Shown here: positions 22,262 to 28,455 of the stretch, in pieces
Layout: every line of letters starts with the position of its first letter
Position numbering within the stretch: the first letter of the stretch is position 1
Assembly (NCBI GenBank): GCA_032718475.1
Contig: JAUCBJ010002414.1
Coordinates: 1 to 28,455, forward strand
Direction of reading: 5' to 3'
DNA: 28,455 nucleotides
Source of the DNA: Nemertoderma westbladi
Taxonomy: Eukaryota; Xenacoelomorpha; Nemertodermatida; Nemertodermatidae
Position numbers and translations under genes: made by a program
Notes under the pieces: model-generated
Told to the model about the DNA's origin: nothing
The model's input: only the letters and a program-made list of their open reading frames with translations
Databases searched by the model: none

Positions 22262-23035
22262 TTAGTCTGTTAGTAGCAGAGTTGTAATGTAATGGTCATT
22301 TAAGTTCGATTTGAATATATTCACACTTGGGGAAGTAACAACCCCATCAGGAAGAGCATTCCAGGGAGATATGACTCGGAAGTGGAACGAATGGGCCCGG
22401 ATTTTCAGACGGACGGTCGGTTTGGTGAGTTTTAAAGAGTTACCGCGACAGACAGTTGACGATAAGGAGAAGAAGCTCTGCCAATCGACAGCATCAACAC
22501 CCGTTAGCATGCGATATAATTGAATAAGGTCTGCGCGAGAACGTCGGTATTCCAGAGTAGGTAGTCCCAAGCGACGCAGTCGCTCCGGATATGGAAGGTC
22601 AAGAAGGCCCGCTACCAAACGGGTAGCCCGACGTTGGACAGACTCAAGTAGGCGGCTTTCTCCTACATGGCTGGGTGACCAAACTGGAGATGCGTATTCC
22701 ACACAAGGACAGACAAGTGACTTATAGAGACTAATGAACATGACTTCATTGAGGTGATTAAAGCTTCTATATACTAGCCCCAGAACCTTATTTGCCTTCT
22801 TCGCGATAGTGGCTATGTGCAATGAGAACTGGAGAGAATCATCTAAGTTCACACCCAAGTCTTTCTCTGTTTCGGTTGTCTCCAGTGTGTGTGACCCGAG
22901 GGTGTAAGTGTACCTGGGGTTAGAGCGACCAATATGCATTACCTTGCATTTCTTATGATTAAATATTAATTGCCAGGTCTTGCTCCACCAATCCAAAATA
23001 TCTAGATCACTTTGCAGGGGTCCCACGGAGAGTTG
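22262..23035 (-). pseudogene. 5'-truncated LINE fragment, C-terminal ORF2 region
   Basis: The open frame of about 255 codons starts inside the element with GPLQSDLDILDWWSKTWQL, the segment just after the (Y/F)XDD box of non-LTR reverse transcriptases. It continues through FNHKKCKVMHIGR, TEKDLGVNLDDSLQFSLHI, the conserved LYKSLVCPCVEYASPVWSP, and the C-terminal HSFHFRVISPWNALPDGVV. The catalytic box and endonuclease are absent. It is clearly distinct from the LINE at 19567, so a second LINE family is present. The 5' break is at about 23035, where the TGTACAAAA-type repeat begins. The initial Met shown by ORF calling is not a real start. Confidence 0.85.
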
Positions 23036-23208
23036 GGTCCGACGAATCTGTACAAAAAATTACAAAAAAATACAAAATAGTACAATATAGTACAAAAGAA
23101 TACAAAAGAGTACAATAAAGTGCAAAAATAGTACAAAAGAGTGCAAAAATAGTACAAAAGAGTACAAACGAGTGAGAAACGCTTGCAAAACATGTATCCA
23201 AGTGTAGT
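23036..23208. repeat. TGTACAAAA-rich interspersed repeat, copy 2
   Basis: It has the same start (GGTCCGACGAATCTGTAC), internal AGTACAAAAG/AGTGCAAAAAT units and end as the copy at 16266-16432. It abuts the truncation point of the LINE fragment exactly, so the LINE may have inserted next to it or the repeat may be part of a composite. The cysteine-, leucine- and phenylalanine-rich ORFs on the minus strand are translations of it. Confidence 0.8.
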
Positions 23209-24100
23209 TCAAATCGTATAGCTGTGTAGAGGGGTGCACATGGTGTGCAAAATAAAACAAAGCATTGTTTGATTGTGGGGCGAGCCACGCATTGAGAAAG
23301 GGGCTGATCTAGCTGTCTAGCAGTCAGAGAGTATGAAAATACAATCTTAGGCCTATGAGTTTTAATGCAGCTTTTTGTGTTCGAAAAACATAAAAAACGG
23401 TTCCAATTGCTCGAAAAATTGCAGAGGGAGATCTCACAGTCTCAATAAAGTTGCAGATAGACAGATAAAGGCATAGGCCTACTTACAGACTTACATAGCC
23501 TAAATAACGTAGCATACAGTCTATCCTTCAGTATGTATATGGGCTACTTTAAGACTATGACCTAAATTTCGAGTCTCAGGTATAGTGTATAGGCTGATAG
23601 GACTGTAGGAGTTTATATCTACCCACTGCATGTATGTATTGCATTATATTGTATTATACGAACAGTCACAGTAGCCTATTTCTACTTGTATGCCAGTCAA
23701 AATCTACATGAATCAAAGTTCTGTCAATCATTTCATACTTGACCACAGACTGACAGAACCAACTGACCAAGGCCGCTAGTATTGACACTGTCAGACTGTA
23801 GCGGCGCATATTTTGGCATTTGGTGCCGTTACCCTGTACCCTGTCATCCGAAATCAGTGAGTCAGAAGATAAACGGTGAAATTAACCGGTACCAGGGTAC
23901 AGCGGTACCTACCAAATGCTGTGTACTGAAATACAGTACCGGCAGACTGGTATGTAGAATAGCTTACTGTCTGACTGTAAACTATCAGCCACTGAAATGT
24001 TAAATGCAATTGCGGAACCTTGTAAATGTTACACCGACAAGGGTATTACCGATTCTTATAATAAAGTAAAGGATCAGGTTACATGGGTGGGCTTTTCTAA
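23209..24100. other. no gene recognised
   Basis: This is AT-rich sequence with frequent AGGCCTA and ACCGGTA words. The ORF at 23782-24003 has no domain. I see no further repeat of note in it. Confidence 0.5.
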
Positions 24101-24140
24101 CCAAAACAATAAACGTTATAACGTTTAGGTATTGTTTTGG
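24101..24140. repeat. nested palindromes at the head of the minisatellite field
   Basis: CCAAAACAATA (24101-24111) pairs with TATTGTTTTGG (24130-24140). Between them lies a perfect 16-bp palindrome, AAACGTTATAACGTTT (24111-24126). The outer arms are the same sequence as the hairpin at 18287-18311, which also precedes tandem repeats. Confidence 0.85.
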
Positions 24141-24161
24141 AAAAGGCAAAAATTAACAATA

Positions 24162-25500
24162 AACGTTTGGCGTTTGGGAATGTTAGACTGCCGTGTTGGT
24201 GGCGTTTGGGTATGTTAGAATGCCGTTTGGGTGGCGTTTGGGTATGTTAGAATGCCGTTTGGGTGGCTTTTGGGTATGTTAGAATGCCGTTTGAGTGGCT
24301 TTTGGGTATGTTAGAATGCCGTTTGGGTGGCGTTTGAGTATGTTAGAATGCCGTTTGAGTGGCGTTTGGGTAAGGTAGAATGCCGTTTGGGTATGTTAGA
24401 AGGCAGTTTGAGTGGCGTTTGGGTATGATAGAATGCCGTTTGGGTGGCGTTTGGTAGGCGTTTGGGTATGTTAGAATGCAGTTTGAGTGGCGTTTGGGTA
24501 TGTTAGAATGCCGTTTGGGTATGTTAGAATGCAGTTTGAGTGGCGTTTGGGTATGTTAGAATGCCGTTTGGGTGGCGTTTGGGTATGTTAGAATGCCGTT
24601 TGGGTGGCGTTTGGGTATATTAGAATGCCGTTTGGGTGGCATTTGGGTATGTTAGAATGCCGTTTGGGTATGTTAGAATGCCGTTTGGGTGGCGTTTGGG
24701 TATGTTAGAATGCCGTTTGGCCATGTTAGAATGCCGTTTGGGTATGTTAGAATGCCGTTTGGGTGGCGTTTGGGTATGTTAGAATGCCGTTTGGATGGCG
24801 TTTGGGTATGTTAGAATGCCGTTTGGGTGGCGTTTGGGTATGTTAGAATGCCGTTTGGATGGCGTTTGGGTATGTTAGAATGCCGTTTGGGTATGTTAGA
24901 AGGCAGTTTGAGTGGCGTTTGGGTATGATAGAATGCCGTTTGGGTGGCGTTTGGTAGGCGTTTGGGTATGTTAGAATGCAGTTTGAGTGGCGTTTGGGTA
25001 TGTTAGAATGCCGTTTGGGTGGCGTTTGGGTATGTTAGAATGCCGTTTGGGTGGCGTTTGGGTATGTTAGAATGCCGTTTGGGTGGCTTTTGGGTATGTT
25101 AGAATGCCGTTTGAGTGGCTTTTGGGTATGTTAGAATGCCGTTTGGGTGGCGTTTGAGTATGTTAGAATGCCGTTTGAGTGGCGTTTGGGTAAGGTAGAA
25201 TGCCGTTTGGGTATGTTAGAAGGCAGTTTGAGTGGCGTTTGGGTATGATAGAATGCCGTTTGGGTGGCGTTTGGTAGGCGTTTGGGTATGTTAGAATGCA
25301 GTTTGAGTGGCGTTTGGGTATGTTAGAATGCCGTTTGGGTGGCGTTTGGGTATGTTAGAATGCCGTTTGAGTGGCGTTTGGGTATGTTAGAATGCCGTTT
25401 GGGTATGTTGGAATGCCGTTTGGGTGGCGTTTGGGTATGTTAGAATGGCGTTTGGGTATGTTAGAATGCCGTTTGGGTATGTTAGAATGCCGTTTGGGTA
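24162..25500. repeat. minisatellite block A, 11-bp + 21-bp monomers (32-bp unit)
   Basis: The main unit alternates GTTTGGGTGGC (11) with GTTTGGGTATGTTAGAATGC plus one base (21). Irregular units skip the 11-bp half. A block containing the variants TAAGGTAGAA and TATGATAGAA recurs 820 bp apart (24371 and 25191); the variant AGGCAGTTTG occurs at 24401, 24901 and 25221. These mark larger-scale duplications. The period is not a multiple of three, so the repeated ORFs (MAFGYVRMPFGW pattern) are chance. Confidence 0.95.
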
Positions 25501-25692
25501 AGGTAGACTGTATTCTTTATTACATATTTATTATGTTTCATTTATTTTATCTTTAATTTTATTTATCTATGTTATTTTTCAGATTAATTTTCAAAGTCAA
25601 ACATCCAGGAGGAGAAGATTGATCAATTTCTGGCAAGCGTCATGGGTGTTGACAACACAGTAAACCGGAACTGCGTCCATCTGGTAAAAGTT
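25501..25692. repeat. exon-like spacer ending minisatellite block A, copy 1
   Basis: This non-repetitive segment is nearly identical to 27770-27966. On the plus strand a long T-rich tract leads to TTATTTTTCAG (AG at 25581-25582), and CTG followed by GTAAAAG comes about 100 bp later, like a 101-bp exon (25583-25683). The only plus-strand frame shared with copy 2 gives about 12 residues (LIFKVKHPGGED) and then TGA. On the minus strand a frame includes NFYQMDAVPVYCVVN in both copies, then diverges at an indel. I do not recognise either peptide. Confidence 0.8.
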
Positions 25693-25699
25693 ATATCTA

Positions 25700-27769
25700 A
25701 ACTAGACTGACATTTGGGTGGCGTTTGTGTATGTTAGAATCTTAGAATGCCATTTGAGTGGCGTTTTGGTAAGGTAGACTGCCCTTTGCAGGTTTGGGTG
25801 GCGTTTGTGTAATCTAGACTGCCATTTGGGTGGCGTTTTGGTATGTTAGAATGCCGATTGGGTGGTGTTTGGGTATGTTAGAATGCCGTTTGGGTGGCGT
25901 TTGGGTATGTTAGAATGCCGTTTGAGTGGCGTTTGGGTATGTTAGAATGCCGTTTTGGTGGCGTTTGGTTATGTTAGAATGCAGTTTGAGTGGCGTTTGG
26001 GTATGTTAGAATGCCGTTTGGGTGGCGTTTGGGTATGTTAGAATGCTGTTTGAGTGGCGTTTGGGTATGTTAGAATGGCGTTTGGGTATGTTGGAATGCC
26101 GTTTGGGTGGCGTTTGGGTATGTTAGAATGCCGTTTGAGTGGCGTTTGGGTATGTTAGAATGGCGTTTGGGTATGTTGGAATGCCGTTTGGGTGGCGTTT
26201 GGGTATGTTAGAATGCCGTTTGGGTGGCGTTTGGGTATGTTGGAATGCCGTTTGGGTGGCGTTTGGGTATGTTAGAATGCCAGTTGGGTGGCGTTTGGGT
26301 ATGTTAGAATGCCGTTTGGGTGGCGTTTGGTTATGTTAGAATGCCGTTTGGGTGGCGTTTGGGTATATTGGAATGCCGTTTGGGTATGTTGGAATGCCGT
26401 GTGGGTGGCATTTGGGTATGTTAGAATGCCGTTTGCGTGGCGTTTGGGTATGTTAGAATGCCGTTTGAGTGGCGTTTGGGTATGTTAGAATGCCGTTTGG
26501 GTGGCGTTTGGGTATGTTGGAATGCCGTTTGGGTGGCGTTTGGGTATGTTAGAATGCCGTTTGGCCATGTTAGAATGCCGTTTGGGTATGTTAGAATTCC
26601 GTTTGGGTGGCGTTTGGGTATGTTAGAATGCCGTTTGGGGGGTGGCGTTTGGGTATGTTAGAATGCCGTTTGGCCATGTTAGAATGCCGTTTGGGTATGT
26701 TAGAATGCCGTTTGGGTGGCGTTTGGGTAAGTTAGAATGCCGTTTGAGTGGCGTTTGGGTATGTTAGAATGGCGTTTGAGTATGTTGGAATGCCGTTTGG
26801 GTGGCGTTTGGGTATGTTAGAATGCCGTTTGGGTATGTTGGAATGCCGTTTAGGTGGCGTTTGGGTATGTTAGAATGCCATTTGGGTGGCGTTTGGGTAT
26901 GTTAGAATGCCGTTTGGGTGGCGTTTGGTTATGTTAGAATGCCGTTTAGGTGACGTTTGGGTATATTGGAATGCCGTTTGGGTGGCGTTTGGGTATGTTA
27001 GAATGCCGTTTGGCCATGTTAGAATGCCGTTTGGGTATGTTAGAATGCCGTTTGGGTGGCGTTTGGGTATGTTAGAATGCCGTTTGAGTGGCGTTTGGGT
27101 ATGTTAGAATGGCGTTTGGGTATGTTGGAATGCCGTTTGGGTGGCGTTTGGGTATGTTAGAATGCCGTTTGGGTGGCGTTTGGGTATGTTGGAATGCCGT
27201 TTAGGTGGCGTTTGGGTATGTTAGAATGCCATTTGGGTGGCGTTTGGGTATGTTAGAATGCCGTTTGGGTGGCGTTTGGTTATGTTAGAATGCCGTTTGG
27301 GTGGCGTTTGGGTATATTGGAATGCCGTTTGGGTGGCGTTTGGTTATGTTAGAATGCCGTTTGTGTGGCGCTTGGGTATATTGGAATGCCGTTTGGGTGG
27401 CGTTTGGGAATGTTAGAATGCGTTTGGGTGGCGTTTGGGTATGTTAGAATGCCGTTTGGGTGGCGTTTGGGTATGTTAGAATGCCGTTTGGGTGGCGTTT
27501 GGGTATGTTAGAATGCCGTTTGGCCATGTTAGAATGCCGTTTGGGTGGGCTTTGGGTATGTTAGAATGCCGTTTGGGTGGCGTTTGGGTATGTTAGAATG
27601 CCGTTTGGATGGCGTTTGGGTATGTTAGAATGCCGTTTGGGTATATTAGAATGCCGTTTGGGTATGTTAGAATGCCGTTTGGCCATGTTAGAATGCCGTT
27701 TGGGTATGTTGGAATGCCGTTTGGGTGGCGTTTGGGTATGTTAGAATGCCGTTTGGTGGCGTTTGGGTA
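25700..27769. repeat. minisatellite block B, same 32-bp unit family
   Basis: It uses the same 11 + 21 bp units as block A, with its own variants: GGAATGCC instead of AGAATGCC, TTTGGCCATGTT (also once in block A) and TTGGTTATGTT. A larger duplication of 351 bp is seen with TTTGGGTGGC after GCCA at 26881 and 27232. The start (25700-25860) is degenerate. Block and spacer together repeat the organisation of block A plus its spacer. Confidence 0.95.
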
Positions 27770-27966
27770 AGGTAGACTGTATTCTTTATTACATATTTAT
27801 TATGTTTCATTTATTTTATCTTTAATTCTATTTATCTATGTTATTTTTCAGATTAATTTTCAATGTCAAACCTCCAGGAGGAGAAGAGTGATCTACAGTA
27901 TTTCTGGCAAGCGTCATGGATGTTGACAACACAGTAAACCGGAACTGCGTCCATCTGGTAAAAGTT
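27770..27966. repeat. exon-like spacer ending minisatellite block B, copy 2
   Basis: This copy has the same T-rich tract, CAG acceptor-like site (AG at 27850-27851) and CTG-GTAAAAG donor-like site (exon-like part 27852-27957, 106 bp). It differs from copy 1 by scattered substitutions and 5 extra bases just after the shared TGA. Similarity ends at GTAAAAGTT; beyond that, copy 2 runs into unique sequence while copy 1 runs into block B. Confidence 0.8.
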
Positions 27967-28455
27967 TTGATAACGTCTCCAAAAGTGTCCACGAATCACC
28001 GAGTCAACGATTCCTACGAGCGGAAGTCGGCGTCTGTGTTTACTTATGATTTAGCCTATGGAATAAGTTCAAACGATGGGTAGCAGCAATCTCAGTCCCC
28101 GTAGACTGTTGGTTGGTTCGGAATTCCAGTTGTACTGTAGTTGTTATCTCCTGTCTTTCGGGCGATCTGCGATGTGCCGAAGTGAACATGAACATTTTTC
28201 ACGTCAAAAATAAACATTCCAATTTTTAAATAAAATTACGTATAAATAATCAAGTACCAACTGTTTTCCTATAAAGTGGTGCTTTATGCAGCGTGATATA
28301 AATAGTTATATTCTTAATATTGCCTTTCTATTTTTGTAATCGTATTTTTTACTAAATTATTACATAGTTTCTGTTCTACTAATGTATAAATATTATTTTG
28401 GTAAATTATTTGGTTAGTCTATTACTGCAGTTGGCTAAAATATTAACTATTTATT
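27967..28455. other. unique sequence right of the minisatellite field
   Basis: No gene is recognisable. It is less AT-rich up to about 28200 and AT-rich after that. AATAAA occurs at 28209-28214, a possible poly(A) signal only if a plus-strand transcript exists. On the minus strand the open frame with NFYQMDAVPVYCVVN extends a short way into this region (LPLVGIVDSVIRGHFWRRYQ), without a recognised domain. Confidence 0.4.

Noticed and set aside
23782-24003. 73-codon plus-strand ORF
   Set aside because: No recognisable domain or repeat support, and its composition matches the surrounding non-coding DNA.
25371-27107. Repeated ORFs with the MAFGYVRMPFGWRLGMLECRLG pattern
   Set aside because: They come from a 32-bp minisatellite read in rotating frames and stop wherever a TAG in GTTAGAATG comes into frame.

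Overview
This is eukaryotic, animal DNA: an AT-rich, intron-rich and very repeat-rich stretch that carries the 5' part of one conserved gene. The encoded protein is unmistakably the catalytic A subunit of calcineurin. The non-LTR retrotransposons, tRNA-derived SINEs, hAT-like and piggyBac-like elements and many minisatellites fit a metazoan, most likely a marine invertebrate. The phylum cannot be fixed from the sequence alone.

Gene content. Only one protein-coding gene is well supported. It lies on the minus strand as three coding exons, at 13698-13650, 12717-12517 and 11406-11282. Canonical splice sites join them into an uninterrupted 125-residue N terminus of calcineurin A, including the first two metal-binding motifs (GDIHG and GDYVDRG). 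No later exon is visible between 11281 and position 1. If the gene is intact, its third intron therefore holds everything to the left, including an 8.4-kb minisatellite and a DNA transposon.

Layout. 60-1171: hAT-like element with an exact 8-bp target duplication. 1225-9630: minisatellite of 16/18-bp monomers in an approximately 82-bp higher-order repeat. 9631-11281: rest of the visible third intron, with a tRNA-like SINE head and a cluster of inverted repeats. 11282-13698: calcineurin exons and introns, with a perfect 29-bp-stem palindrome in intron 1. 13699-14719: upstream region with a CpG-rich patch. 14720-15908: degenerate satellite of about 52 bp. 15941-16728: two SINE copies and a TGTACAAAA-type repeat. 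16807-20940: a TTAA-flanked piggyBac-like element containing a 1965-bp hAT-like element (with its own minisatellite) and a 5'-truncated LINE. 20945-23208: further LINE, SINE and inverted-repeat fragments. 24101-27966: a second large minisatellite field in two blocks, each ended by a near-identical exon-like spacer of about 195 bp.

The transposon remnants are independent insertions, not a pathway. The most notable features are the layered nested insertion with its internal paralogous empty site, a LINE 3'-UTR hairpin kept by paired substitutions in two copies, and the intronic array that presents consensus 5' splice-donor hexamers along the sense strand of the calcineurin gene. I found no convincing evidence of a wholly new biological system.
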